Assembly (NCBI RefSeq): GCF_004088395.1
Contig: NZ_CP035107.1
Coordinates: 1,503,001 to 1,567,000, forward strand
Origin: Ornithobacterium rhinotracheale
GTDB lineage: Bacteria > Bacteroidota > Bacteroidia > Flavobacteriales > Weeksellaceae
Direction of reading: 5' to 3'
Length of the DNA stretch: 64,000 bases
Shown here piece after piece: positions 40,835 to 49,718 of this stretch. The position numbers and the translations under genes are program-made. A model generated the notes under the pieces. The model was not told where the DNA came from and did not search any database. It was given only the letters and a program-made list of their open reading frames with translations. Each line of letters starts with the position of its first letter. The stretch's first letter is position 1.

Positions 40835-42766
40835 ATGAAAAATTGGTCTCGCCTTAACGAGCTTAAAGTGCTTGCCTATCGTTTGCTTTTAGTATTTGTG
40901 TTTTATCAAATTGCACGTTTGCTCTTCTATTACTACAATACCGATTTGCTTTCGGTGGATTCCACAAAAGAATTATTTAATCTTTGCTATTACGGAACAG
41001 CTTTTGACACCACGGCAATCTTATACATCAACTCAGTTTTTATTTTACTGAGTATTTTACCGCTATACATTAATACTAAAAAAGATTTTCAAACCCTTTT
41101 GATGTGGTGGTATTTCGTTACCAACGGCATTGCTTATGCCTTGAATTTTGGGGATTTTGTTTATTTTAAATTTAGCCAAAGTAGGATCACCTCTGCCGTG
41201 TTTGATGTCGTGGAACACGAAACCAATTTGGCACGCGTATTCTGGGAGACTATAAAATCCCAACCCTCGATACCGATTTGGTACATTGGGCTGATGATTC
41301 TTTGGATTTTCTTGTATAAAAAAGTGAAAATCTGCTCCTATAAACCTGAGCAATTATGGAAATATTTTGGGATTTCGGTATTGCAAATTGCCGTGATTAC
41401 GGTTTTGGTTGTGGGCGGAATCCGTGGTGATTTTCAGCACAGCACACGCCCCATCAACATGGTAGATGCAGGACGCCACACCAAAAAGCCCGTGAATGCA
41501 AATTTAGTCCTGAACAGCCCTTTTTCGCTGATTCGCACAATTCGTAGCAATGGTTTTAAAAAAGAAAATTGGTACCCCACTGCCGAAGCCGAGCGAGATA
41601 TTAAGGCCATAAAATATTATCCTCGCGAAATATCCGAAAAACCGAATATCATTATTTTTATCATGGAAAGTTTTGGGAAAGAATACAGCGGAGCTTTCAA
41701 TAAAAATACTCAAATTCCAGATTTTGTTTCCTATACCCCATTTTTGGATTCTTTGTCGGGCAAAAGTTTAATTTTTACCGAGGCTTACGCCAATGGCAGA
41801 CAATCCATTCACGGAATGTCTTCGGTTTTATGCGGAATTCCTTCGCTCAAAGATGCGTTTACCTCATCGCCGTATGCCAATCAAAAAATACAATCTATCG
41901 TGTCTGTGTGCAACGATATGGGCTACGATACTTCGTTTTTCCATGGAGCACCCAATGGTTCAATGGGCTTTTTAGGCTTTGGGAATATTTTAGGTTTTAA
42001 TCATTATTACGGCAAAACGGAATACAACAACGACGATGATTACGACGGAATTTGGGGAATCTGGGACGAGCCATTTTTCCAATATTTTGCCAAGACACTT
42101 AACCAAAAACAATCGCCTTTTATGGCAACTTTGTTCAGCGTTTCGTCTCATCACCCGTTTAAAATCCCTGAGAAATACAACGGAAAATTTAAACAAGGAA
42201 AAATTCCAATTCACGAACCGATTGAGTATTCAGATTTTGCATTGAAACAATTTTTCAAAACGGCAGAAAAGATGCCTTGGTACCACAACACGATTTTTGT
42301 GATTGTGGCAGATCACACCAACCAAGTCTACTATCCTGAATATCAAAAAACAATGAATCGTTTTGCAATTCCGATTTTATTCTTTAGCCCAAATGAGAAC
42401 TATAATCTTCATGGCGAAGTGACCACACCTGCACAACAAATCGACATCTACCCTACGCTCGCCGATTTGATTGGCTACAACAAGCCTTTCCGTAGCTGGG
42501 GGCGCAGTTTGGTACAAGAAAATAGCGAGGATCCAAATATCATTGTGAACTCTACAGGCGTGAACAATCAATTCATCATCAATGATTATATTTACATCTT
42601 CGATGGCAAAGATGTCATTGGGATTTACAAACGAAACGACGCGGATTTAGTGCATAATTTAATCTCGGAATGCAATTTACCGCAACACCAAAAGGCGGAA
42701 GAATTAGTGAAAAAGTGGTTCCAAGATTACAACGAAAGAATTATAGACAGAAATTTAACAAATTAA
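40835..42766 (+). CDS. Sulfatase-fold membrane phosphotransferase (LtaS-like)
   Basis: The 643-residue protein has five N-terminal transmembrane segments (to about residue 195). An extracytoplasmic alkaline-phosphatase-like domain follows: ISEKPNIIIFIMESFGKEYS, ANGRQSIHGMSSVLCGIPSL, TSFFHGAPNGSMGFLGFGNI, VSSHHPFKIPEKY and VIVADHTNQVYYPEY. This is the plan of LTA synthases and phosphoglycerol/phosphoethanolamine transferases that modify envelope glycans or lipid A. The catalytic Ser/Thr sits in or near MESFGKEYS. The donor cannot be read from the sequence. It is 16 bases from cydB. Confidence 0.8.
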   Translation: MKNWSRLNELKVLAYRLLLVFVFYQIARLLFYYYNTDLLSVDSTKELFNLCYYGTAFDTTAILYINSVFILLSILPLYINTKKDFQTLLMWWYFVTNGIAYALNFGDFVYFKFSQSRITSAVFDVVEHETNLARVFWETIKSQPSIPIWYIGLMILWIFLYKKVKICSYKPEQLWKYFGISVLQIAVITVLVVGGIRGDFQHSTRPINMVDAGRHTKKPVNANLVLNSPFSLIRTIRSNGFKKENWYPTAEAERDIKAIKYYPREISEKPNIIIFIMESFGKEYSGAFNKNTQIPDFVSYTPFLDSLSGKSLIFTEAYANGRQSIHGMSSVLCGIPSLKDAFTSSPYANQKIQSIVSVCNDMGYDTSFFHGAPNGSMGFLGFGNILGFNHYYGKTEYNNDDDYDGIWGIWDEPFFQYFAKTLNQKQSPFMATLFSVSSHHPFKIPEKYNGKFKQGKIPIHEPIEYSDFALKQFFKTAEKMPWYHNTIFVIVADHTNQVYYPEYQKTMNRFAIPILFFSPNENYNLHGEVTTPAQQIDIYPTLADLIGYNKPFRSWGRSLVQENSEDPNIIVNSTGVNNQFIINDYIYIFDGKDVIGIYKRNDADLVHNLISECNLPQHQKAEELVKKWFQDYNERIIDRNLTN

Positions 42767-42782
42767 AATTTAAGCAATATCT

Positions 42783-43820
42783 ATGGAAACTTTATTAGGA
42801 ATCGATTATCCCACTTGGTGGTTTTTAGTAGTAGGTGCTTTATTTTCGGGTTACGCCATTTTAGATGGCTTCGATTTTGGCGCAGGTGCATTGCACTTGT
42901 TTTTCAAGCAAGAAGATCACCGCCGTATCGCACTAAACGCCATTGGCCCTGTTTGGGATGGTAATGAGGTTTGGCTTGTCATCGGTGGCGGTGCGTTGTT
43001 TGCAGGCTTTCCATTGTTTTATGCCACGCTCTTCTCGGCAATGTACATTCCATTTATGCTATTTTTGGTTTGTCTGATTTTCCGTGCCATTTCCATTGAA
43101 TTTCGTGGAAAAGAAAACATGCACTGGTGGAAAAGAACTTGGGATATTTCCTATTTCGTTTCGTCTAATCTTTTAGCATTTTTGCTCGGCGTAGTGCTTG
43201 GAAATATCTTGCAAGGACTACCGCTCAATCACGAATTAGAGTATGTAGGAACTGCCTTTTTCCAATTTCTAAATCCATTTTCAATCCTTTGTGGATTAAG
43301 TATTTTGGCACTTTTTGTAATGCACGGAGCTATATATTTACTCATCAAAACACGCGGACAATTATTTCTTCAATTAGAAAATATTTTAAAAAGAGCCGTA
43401 ATTCTATTTATAATTATTTTCACCATCACAACGGCTTACGCACTTACATTCATCCCACATTTGTACGATGATTTAATAACTGAACCTTATTATTTTGTCT
43501 TCCCAATTTTGGGATTTTTGAGCATTGCTAATGTACCGCGTCTGGCACACAAAAAGAACTTTCGTGGAGCGTTTCTTTTCTCATCTCTAACTTTAAGTTT
43601 TATGATGATGCTCGTGGCAGTAGAACTTTACCCTGAACTTTTAAGAAACACCAACGACCTTGCCAATAGCATCACGGTGTATAATGCAGCTGCGTCTACC
43701 AAATCGCTCAAAATCATGATGCTCATCGTAGCAATTGGCGGGCCACTCGTGTTGGGCTATACCTTCTTTGTTTACAGAACTTTCTGGGGCAAAGTAGAAT
43801 TAGACGAGCATAGCTATTAA
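42783..43820 (+). CDS. cydB: Cytochrome bd oxidase subunit II
   Basis: A 345-residue polytopic protein with typical CydB motifs: GYAILDGFDFGAGALHLFFK, NAIGPVWDGNEVWLVIGGGA, LFAGFPLFYATLFSAMYIPF and FRAISIEFRGKE. The remaining helices reach the C-terminus, so it looks complete. With CydA it reduces oxygen using quinol. The usual upstream partner cydA is absent here; the preceding gene is the sulfatase-fold protein. IS982 has inserted in the stop codon, which is regenerated by the target duplication and the IS end. Confidence 0.9.
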   Translation: METLLGIDYPTWWFLVVGALFSGYAILDGFDFGAGALHLFFKQEDHRRIALNAIGPVWDGNEVWLVIGGGALFAGFPLFYATLFSAMYIPFMLFLVCLIFRAISIEFRGKENMHWWKRTWDISYFVSSNLLAFLLGVVLGNILQGLPLNHELEYVGTAFFQFLNPFSILCGLSILALFVMHGAIYLLIKTRGQLFLQLENILKRAVILFIIIFTITTAYALTFIPHLYDDLITEPYYFVFPILGFLSIANVPRLAHKKNFRGAFLFSSLTLSFMMMLVAVELYPELLRNTNDLANSITVYNAAASTKSLKIMMLIVAIGGPLVLGYTFFVYRTFWGKVELDEHSY

Positions 43821-43836
43821 CCTGAGTTCGATTAAT
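43821..43836 (+). repeat. IS982 left terminal inverted repeat
   Basis: CCTGAGTTCGATTAAT, perfect complement of the sequence at 44813-44828. Confidence 0.9.
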
Positions 43837-43864
43837 ATTTTAAGGGAAATAAGTTGTATAAAAA

Positions 43865-43920
43865 GAGAAATAGTTGTATTTTTAAGTTTTTAAAATTCAA
43901 TTATTTAACAACTATTTCTC
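43865..43920 (+). promoter_or_regulatory. Hairpin occluding the transposase start
   Basis: GAGAAATAGTTGT (43865-43877) and ACAACTATTTCTC (43908-43920) are perfect 13-base complements, and the second arm ends at the base before the transposase ATG. In a transcript that reads in from cydB the stem would fold and hide the initiation region, a known way for IS elements to limit transposition after readthrough. Confidence 0.65.
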
Positions 43921-44817
43921 ATGATTAATTACCACAAAATTACGGATATTTTTTGTATTGTTGATGACTTTTGTAATGATTTTGAAAAATTCACTCAGCC
44001 TTTTACTCTCGGAAAGCCTCCCAAAAAGAAACCCAAAATGAGTAACGCTGAAGTAATCACCATAATGATTCTTTTTCATCTAAGTGGCTTTAGAACTTTT
44101 AAGCATTTTTACATTTACTATGTTCAAAAGCATATGCAACAGGAATTTCCTCAAACGGTCTCTTATAACCGATTCACAGAACTTATGCAATCCAATATCA
44201 TGGCTCTTACCATGTTTGCAAAAACCTGTGCTTTAGGAAGTTGTACAGGGATTTCTTTTGTGGATAGTACGCCAATAAGAGTATGTGGAAACAAAAGAAT
44301 TAAACGCAACAAAGTATTCAAAGACCTAGCTACAACGGGGAAATCTACTATGGGTTGGTTTCATGGATTTAAACTCCATTTGGTCATTAATGATAAAGGC
44401 GAGATATTGAGTTTTTGCGTAACGCAGGCGAATGTAGACGATAGAGAACCACTGAAAAATGAAGGCTTTTTGAAGCAAATTTTTGGTAAACTGTTTGGGG
44501 ACAAAGGTTACATCTCCGAAAAGTTGAATCAATTACTCTTTGTGGATGGTATTCAACTGATTACCAACATCCGAAACAACATGAAAAACTCTCTTATGAC
44601 TATGTCTGACAAAATTTTGCTTAGAAAACGCTCCATCATAGAGACGGTGAATGACGAGCTAAAAAACATTTGCCAAATTGAGCACTCCAGACATCGTTCA
44701 ATAGGAAATTTTATGACCAACTTAGTGGCAGGGATTATTGCCTATCACTTTCTTCCTAAAAAACCATCATTAAAATATGAAACTCTGAAAACTAATCAAT
44801 TAGCTATGTTTTATTAA
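43921..44817 (+). CDS. IS982 transposase
   Basis: A 298-residue DDE transposase of the IS982 family. It has an N-terminal helical region (KITDIFCIVDDFCNDFEKFT, MSNAEVITIMILFHLSGFRT) and the RNase H-like core with D in FVDSTPIRVC, D in FGDKGYISEKL and E in RSIIETVNDELKNIC, consistent with the DDE order. The end (HRSIGNFMTNLVAGIIAYHF) is typical. The full length and intact motifs suggest an active enzyme. Its start is overlapped by the second arm of an internal hairpin. Confidence 0.93.
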   Translation: MINYHKITDIFCIVDDFCNDFEKFTQPFTLGKPPKKKPKMSNAEVITIMILFHLSGFRTFKHFYIYYVQKHMQQEFPQTVSYNRFTELMQSNIMALTMFAKTCALGSCTGISFVDSTPIRVCGNKRIKRNKVFKDLATTGKSTMGWFHGFKLHLVINDKGEILSFCVTQANVDDREPLKNEGFLKQIFGKLFGDKGYISEKLNQLLFVDGIQLITNIRNNMKNSLMTMSDKILLRKRSIIETVNDELKNICQIEHSRHRSIGNFMTNLVAGIIAYHFLPKKPSLKYETLKTNQLAMFY

Positions 44818-44828
44818 TCGAACTCAGG
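44813..44828 (-). repeat. IS982 right terminal inverted repeat
   Basis: ATTAATCGAACTCAGG, perfect complement of the left repeat at 43821-43836; it overlaps the transposase stop codon. Confidence 0.9.
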
Positions 44829-44942
44829 TTATTAAGCCTTTTTAATTAAATAATCAAGAATACTGTGCATCGCAAAGAGATTCTGAAAATGAATTCAGAA
44901 TAATAAAATGTATAAAATTCGATATTTTTCGTATAAAAAAAC

Positions 44943-44969
44943 AGCACGGGGTTCTAGGAACCCCGTGCT
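44943..44969. terminator. Bidirectional terminator between cydB/IS982 and ftsH
   Basis: AGCACGGGGTTC and GAACCCCGTGCT form a perfect 12-bp stem with a three-base loop, with A's before and T's behind. It serves both converging transcripts. Confidence 0.9.
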
Positions 44970-45016
44970 ATTTTTTGCAAATTTTACTTTAGCTTAAATT
45001 TTCAGGCAATGAATCG

Positions 45017-47044
45017 TTATTGCTTGTTTTCTGGCAAATCGTTTGGCAAAGGCAACTCAGTGCTTTCAGGTAAATCTTGTACTTCTGACTTTCTATGCGA
45101 TTGGCTCACAGAATCTGCTACCGAATCATTTTCTTCGTCAAAAACGCGTTTTCCAAAGATTTTCTCTAAATCATCGCGGAAGATGACTTCCTTCTCGATG
45201 AGGATTTTTGCCAACTCAGATAATTTATCTTTGTTCTCTGTTAGCAAATTGATACACCGCTGGTATTGCTCATCAATCAAAGCTTTGATTTCGCTATCGA
45301 TTAATTCAGCTGTTTTTTCAGAATACGGCTTGCTAAAGCTATAATCCGATTGTCCAGAACTATCATAATACGAAATGTGCCCCACTTTGTCACTCAATCC
45401 ATAAATCGTAACCATGGCATTGGCTTGCTTAAAGGCTCGTTCCAAGTCGTTTTGTGCTCCTGTTGAGTAATCTCCAAAAATCACTTGCTCGGCAGCACGC
45501 CCACCTAAAAGTGCACACATTTCATCTTTTAATTGGCTTGGCGTGGTGATTTGTCTTTCTTCTGGCAAATACCAAGCAGCGCCCAACGAACGACCACGCG
45601 GAACGATAGTAACTTTCACCAATGGCGAAGCGTGTTCTAGTAGCCAGCTCACGGTGGCATGCCCTGCCTCGTGGAATGCAATTCTGCGTTTTTCTTGTGG
45701 CTTAATGATTTTTCCTTTTTTCTCTAAACCTCCGATAATTCTATCTACCGCATCCAAGAAATCTTGTTTATCTATCGCTGATTTTCCTTTTCTTGCAGCA
45801 ATCAAAGCTGCCTCGTTACACAAGTTAGCAATGTCTGCTCCACTGAATCCAGGCGTTTGCTTGGCTAGAAATTCAATATCAAGTTCATCTTTAATTTTTA
45901 AATTTCTTGTATGCACTTTAAAAATTTCTTGACGCTCATGGATTTCTGGCAAATCCACATAGATTCTTCGATCAAAACGACCTGCACGCATCAAGGCTTT
46001 GTCCAAAATATCGGCACGGTTAGTCGCAGCAAGCACGATTACATTAGTATCTGTTCCAAAGCCGTCCATCTCGGTAAGCAACTGATTCAAAGTATTTTCG
46101 CGCTCATCGTTTCCGCCAGTCATCGCATTTTTGCCACGCGCACGACCAATGGCATCTATCTCATCGATAAATATGATTGAAGGCGATTTTTCTTTAGCCT
46201 TTTTGAATAAATCTCTTACTCTCGAAGCTCCTACTCCCACAAACATTTCCACAAAATCGGAACCTGAAAGCGAGAAAAACGGTACTTTTGCCTCTCCTGC
46301 TACGGCTTTAGCCAAAAGCGTTTTGCCTGTACCTGGAGGACCTACGAGCAAGGCACCTTTGGGGATTTTACCCCCTAATTGGGTGTATTTATCTGGATTT
46401 TTAAGAAATTCTACGATTTCTTCTACTTCTTCTTTAGCTCCTTCTAGTCCTGCGACATCTCTAAACGAAACTTTTACTTTATCGTTTTCATCGTACAATT
46501 TTGCACGAGATTTCCCTATGTTAAAGATTTGTCCGCCAGGACCTCCGCCTCCGCCCATGCGACGGAATACAAAACTCCAAAGAATGAAAATCAATAAGAA
46601 CCAAACGCCCACATTGATCAACAAACTTGTCCAGACACTTTCTTCCTCTATATTGCTCTTTAAGTGTTGGGTCGCTTCTTTTGGCAACTGATCGATTTTG
46701 CGTGCAAAATCGGTTTTAGAAAGTACTTTAAAGGTCATATTAGGGCTTTGTCCCATAATACCAGGCTCTTGTTTAAGTCCTTTAAATTCTGGATTTTGTA
46801 AAGCCGCATCGGTAAGATATACATCTACCACATCACTATCTTTATTGAATACATATTTCTTCACATAGCCTTTTTCTACATATTCAAAAAATTGATTTTC
46901 TTGAATTTTCTTAGATTTTGATTGAAAGGCATCGTTCATAAAGAAGAACCACCCTATCAAAAATATAGCAAGCGAAGTGTAAAGCCAATTTAAATTAAAA
47001 GTAGGCTTATTTTTGTTGTTATTATTGTTATTGATTCCTGGCAT
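45017..47044 (-). CDS. ftsH: ATP-dependent zinc metalloprotease FtsH
   Basis: The 675-residue membrane AAA+ protease has two N-terminal transmembrane helices (residues 21-38 and 141-160) around a periplasmic domain, then Walker A GPPGTGKT (235-242), Walker [12 protein letters not shown], the second region of homology ([18 protein letters not shown]) and the zinc motif HEAGH (458-462) with a later acidic ligand. An Asn-run (residues 5-10) at the start is a curiosity. It degrades unstable membrane and cytosolic proteins. It directly follows rsfS with no intergenic gap. Confidence 0.97.
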   Translation of the reverse strand: MPGINNNNNNKNKPTFNLNWLYTSLAIFLIGWFFFMNDAFQSKSKKIQENQFFEYVEKGYVKKYVFNKDSDVVDVYLTDAALQNPEFKGLKQEPGIMGQSPNMTFKVLSKTDFARKIDQLPKEATQHLKSNIEEESVWTSLLINVGVWFLLIFILWSFVFRRMGGGGGPGGQIFNIGKSRAKLYDENDKVKVSFRDVAGLEGAKEEVEEIVEFLKNPDKYTQLGGKIPKGALLVGPPGTGKTLLAKAVAGEAKVPFFSLSGSDFVEMFVGVGASRVRDLFKKAKEKSPSIIFIDEIDAIGRARGKNAMTGGNDERENTLNQLLTEMDGFGTDTNVIVLAATNRADILDKALMRAGRFDRRIYVDLPEIHERQEIFKVHTRNLKIKDELDIEFLAKQTPGFSGADIANLCNEAALIAARKGKSAIDKQDFLDAVDRIIGGLEKKGKIIKPQEKRRIAFHEAGHATVSWLLEHASPLVKVTIVPRGRSLGAAWYLPEERQITTPSQLKDEMCALLGGRAAEQVIFGDYSTGAQNDLERAFKQANAMVTIYGLSDKVGHISYYDSSGQSDYSFSKPYSEKTAELIDSEIKALIDEQYQRCINLLTENKDKLSELAKILIEKEVIFRDDLEKIFGKRVFDEENDSVADSVSQSHRKSEVQDLPESTELPLPNDLPENKQ

Positions 47045-47419
47045 TTATTCCACAGATTTTTCAGGTTGAACATTGATGGTTTTAGCATCCCCCCACATGC
47101 TTTCTATGTCGTAATACTCACGAACATTTCGCTGGAATACATGCACCACAACCGATGCGTAATCTAGCAATACCCACATTGCATTTTCTTTTCCTTCCAC
47201 GCTGATTGGTCTCTCTTTGCTTTCTTTTCGCACAGTGCGCTCAATGGAATTGGCAATTGCCGAAACTTGCGTGTTCGAGTTTCCTGTACACACAACAAAA
47301 TAATCGCATACAGCATTTTCTATTTCGCGCAAGTCTAATACGGTGATATCTTCTCCCTTTAAATCTTCGATTCCAAGGACTACAGAGTCAAGGAGTTTCT
47401 TTGATGAATTTTCTGACAT
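47045..47419 (-). CDS. rsfS: Ribosomal silencing factor
   Basis: A 124-residue DUF143 protein with the core SVVLGIEDLKGEDITVLDLR, FVVCTGNSNTQVSAIANSIE, RPISVEGKENAMWVLLDYAS and VVHVFQRNVREYYDIESMW, the usual RsfS signature. It binds ribosomal protein L14 and blocks subunit joining in starvation. The length is normal. It shares its promoter region, divergently, with birA, and ftsH starts at the next base, so rsfS-ftsH is an operon. Confidence 0.95.
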   Translation of the reverse strand: MSENSSKKLLDSVVLGIEDLKGEDITVLDLREIENAVCDYFVVCTGNSNTQVSAIANSIERTVRKESKERPISVEGKENAMWVLLDYASVVVHVFQRNVREYYDIESMWGDAKTINVQPEKSVE

Positions 47420-47440
47420 TCAAATATTTTTATATAATTG

Positions 47441-47470
47441 CAAAAATAAAACAAATCCTACAAAATACAA
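47441..47470 (-). promoter_or_regulatory. rsfS-ftsH promoter
   Basis: On the minus strand TTG (47468-47470) and TATTTTTG (47441-47448) are 19 bases apart, a close match to the Bacteroidota consensus. Confidence 0.6.
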
Positions 47471-47472
47471 GC

Positions 47473-47480
47473 TATCTTTG
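47473..47480 (+). promoter_or_regulatory. birA -7 promoter box
   Basis: TATCTTTG matches TAnnTTTG and ends 4 bases before the birA ATG at 47485, so the mRNA would be nearly leaderless. No TTG at -33 is obvious. Confidence 0.45.
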
Positions 47481-47484
47481 TGCT

Positions 47485-48219
47485 ATGAAAGAGCCGAATT
47501 CTGTAAAATTTATTCGTTATAAATCATTGCCATCAACTAATCAAAAGTTATACCAATTGGCAGAGCAAGGAGCCGAGGCGTTTACCGTGGTATGGTGCGA
47601 TGCACAGACACATGGAAAGGGCTACGCAGGCAACCAATGGCTATCGTCTGATAATCAAAACTTAACCTTTAGTTTTTTACTAAAAAATTTAGATTTAAAA
47701 GACCAAGCCTACCTCAATCGCTGGGTGGCTAATTGCTTGCACCAGTTTTTGACAGATTGGCAGTTTCCTGTAAAAGTGAAATGGCCTAACGACTTGATTC
47801 TAAATCGTAAAAAACTAGGCGGAATCCTAATCGAAAACCGAATAAAACATGACAAAATTGATTTTTCGGTAATCGGAATTGGGCTAAATGTTTTTCAGCG
47901 TGATTTTGGTGTGCTCAAGGCTACCTCGCTTGCTTGTTTTAATGCTGGCTTTAATGAAGATTTGGCGCAATTGCTCGAACAAATCATGGCCGTTTTTAGC
48001 CAAAATTATCATTTAATCTTGGATAAAAAATTCGACGAAATCAATGGTTATTATTTAAAATCGCTGTTCGTGAAAGATCAAGTAGCAACTTATGAGCATA
48101 ATGGTATTTTACAAAACGGAATCTTGCGCAGCATTACCCCCGATGGCAAAGCTTTGATTGAGCTAGAAAACAAGCCAATTCAAGCTTTTGCACATAAGGA
48201 AATTAGGCTTTTATACTAA
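47485..48219 (+). CDS. birA: Biotin--[acetyl-CoA-carboxylase] ligase
   Basis: With the ATG at 47485 (MKEPNSVKFIRYKSLPSTNQ) the protein has 244 residues. It shows the biotin-ligase motifs: KLYQLAEQGAEAFTVVWCDA, GKGYAGNQWLSSDNQNLTFS (the biotinyl-adenylate loop), WPNDLILNRKKLGGILIENR and VIGIGLNVFQRDF. The C-terminal SH3-like segment (HNGILQNGILRSITPDGKAL) is present; the N-terminal DNA-binding domain of E. coli BirA is not. The 28 codons upstream of this ATG do not look conserved. It overlaps the convergent GH13 gene by 4 bases. Confidence 0.88.
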   Translation: MKEPNSVKFIRYKSLPSTNQKLYQLAEQGAEAFTVVWCDAQTHGKGYAGNQWLSSDNQNLTFSFLLKNLDLKDQAYLNRWVANCLHQFLTDWQFPVKVKWPNDLILNRKKLGGILIENRIKHDKIDFSVIGIGLNVFQRDFGVLKATSLACFNAGFNEDLAQLLEQIMAVFSQNYHLILDKKFDEINGYYLKSLFVKDQVATYEHNGILQNGILRSITPDGKALIELENKPIQAFAHKEIRLLY

Positions 48220-49640
48220 TTTTCTTGACCGATGATGATGGTCTGGTGCGGTGGAATTTCTATCCCACGATTGTCCTCTGGAATGGGCTGATTGTTAAGC
48301 AAATTGATTTTAGTATTCAATCCGTTTAAGCTTATTTTGGCTACATACTGTGGCTTGTCTGAATAGTTTTGCAAAAATGCCAAAACTTGTCGGTCTTTGG
48401 AACGAATGAACTGAAAAGTGTTGCGATCGGCTTTAATTACTTCAAAGCTTGCAGGTCTCCCATTGTTCCACATCACGGGATTTTGATTATGCAGTGTATT
48501 GATTTGATGAAAAAATGCATAGTTTCGGTAATTTCCCCAGCGGATTACATCTTTATTAAAGAAATCCAATCGCTTGTCTAGCCCCGCTTCTTGCCCATTG
48601 TAAATGAGTGGAATACTCGCCATGGCATATGTTAAAATTGTGAAATTCTTATAATTTTCGCCAAACATTTCTTGCTCGGTATAGTTCCATGAGTTTTCGT
48701 CGTGATTGGTAGTAAAATACAATTTTAAATCATTTGGCTTAGATTTTTCAATCGTATTTTTAAAATATTCATACACAGCGTTGAAGTCTTTTTTGCCACG
48801 CGCAATGTCCAAAATCGTATCCTTAAACGCAAAGGCATAAGTTGCATTAAAAGCTTCGTAAAGCTCGGGCTTTTCGCCCTCTGCAAGCATAAATATATTT
48901 TTAATGCTATCTAGCTGGGCACGAGCTCGTTTCCAGAAGCTCATTGGCACCATTTCTGCCACATCGCAACGGTAGCCATCTATATCAAACTTTTTCACCC
49001 AATATTGCATGACACTTATCATAGAATCCTGCATTTGAGGATTGCTATAATTAAGTTGAATTACATCGTCCCAATCTGTTCCGAGTGGCTTTATTGGCTT
49101 TTGCCCTGCACTATCGAGCACATAAAAATCTTTGTTTGCTTTTGCCCAAACATGGTCTGGCGATGTATGATTTGCCACCCAATCGAGCAAAACTTTCATG
49201 CCCAAAGCATGTGCACTGTCTACCAAGACTTTTAAATCTTCTTCTTTCCCAAAAGCGGGATTGATTTTCTTGTAATCTCTAATGGCGTAATAGCTTCCTA
49301 ATTCGCCTTTTCGCCCCTTTTTCCCAATGGGATAAATCGGCATGAGCCATACTACATCTGCCCCCAAATCTTTGATGCGATTTAGCTGTTGTGTTACGGC
49401 TTTTAGCGTTCCTTCTTTAGAAAATTGACGAACATTTACTTCATAAATCACTGCATTTTTAGCCCACTCGGGTTGCTCCCTGCCTTCATCTTCTGGCTCC
49501 ACATCAACATTTATCACTGGAATATTGATTTTTAAAGAATCTAAACTTAAAGTTGGCGTTTGTATTTTGTTTTCTTTCTTTTGGCATGACACCACGCATG
49601 CAAGGCTAATTAATAAAACGAGCGTTTTATGAAATTTCAT
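48216..49640 (-). CDS. Glycoside hydrolase family 13 lipoprotein
   Basis: The 474-residue enzyme starts with a lipoprotein signal (LLISLACVVSCQKKENK). The GH13 barrel has the four conserved regions: VLLDWVANHTSPDHVWAK, GYRCDVAEMVP with the nucleophile Asp, FMLAEGEKPELYEAFN with the acid Glu, and LYFTTNHDENSW with the third Asp. It acts on alpha-glucans such as maltodextrin, outside the cytoplasm. Placement next to the sialidase and SusCD genes suggests a surface glycan-degrading set. The specific linkage cannot be read from the motifs. Confidence 0.88.
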   Translation of the reverse strand: MKFHKTLVLLISLACVVSCQKKENKIQTPTLSLDSLKINIPVINVDVEPEDEGREQPEWAKNAVIYEVNVRQFSKEGTLKAVTQQLNRIKDLGADVVWLMPIYPIGKKGRKGELGSYYAIRDYKKINPAFGKEEDLKVLVDSAHALGMKVLLDWVANHTSPDHVWAKANKDFYVLDSAGQKPIKPLGTDWDDVIQLNYSNPQMQDSMISVMQYWVKKFDIDGYRCDVAEMVPMSFWKRARAQLDSIKNIFMLAEGEKPELYEAFNATYAFAFKDTILDIARGKKDFNAVYEYFKNTIEKSKPNDLKLYFTTNHDENSWNYTEQEMFGENYKNFTILTYAMASIPLIYNGQEAGLDKRLDFFNKDVIRWGNYRNYAFFHQINTLHNQNPVMWNNGRPASFEVIKADRNTFQFIRSKDRQVLAFLQNYSDKPQYVAKISLNGLNTKINLLNNQPIPEDNRGIEIPPHQTIIIGQEN

Positions 49641-49718
49641 TCTTTTATTTTTCGGTTTTTTTTTCAGCTGTGCAAAGATAATTTTTTTGACTTAAAACAA
49701 AAAGCGGGAATTTTTGTT

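Larger units (their letters stand above)
43820..44829 (+). mobile_element. IS982-family insertion sequence
   Basis: Perfect terminal repeats CCTGAGTTCGATTAAT (43821-43836) and its complement (44813-44828), extendable by A/T to ACCTGAG at both ends, enclose a single transposase gene. With the extended ends, TATTA flanks the element on both sides as a 5-base target duplication, and joining the flanks restores AGC-TAT-TAA-GCC, the end of cydB. The size of about 1 kb is normal and the gene is intact, so the element may be active. Confidence 0.9.
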
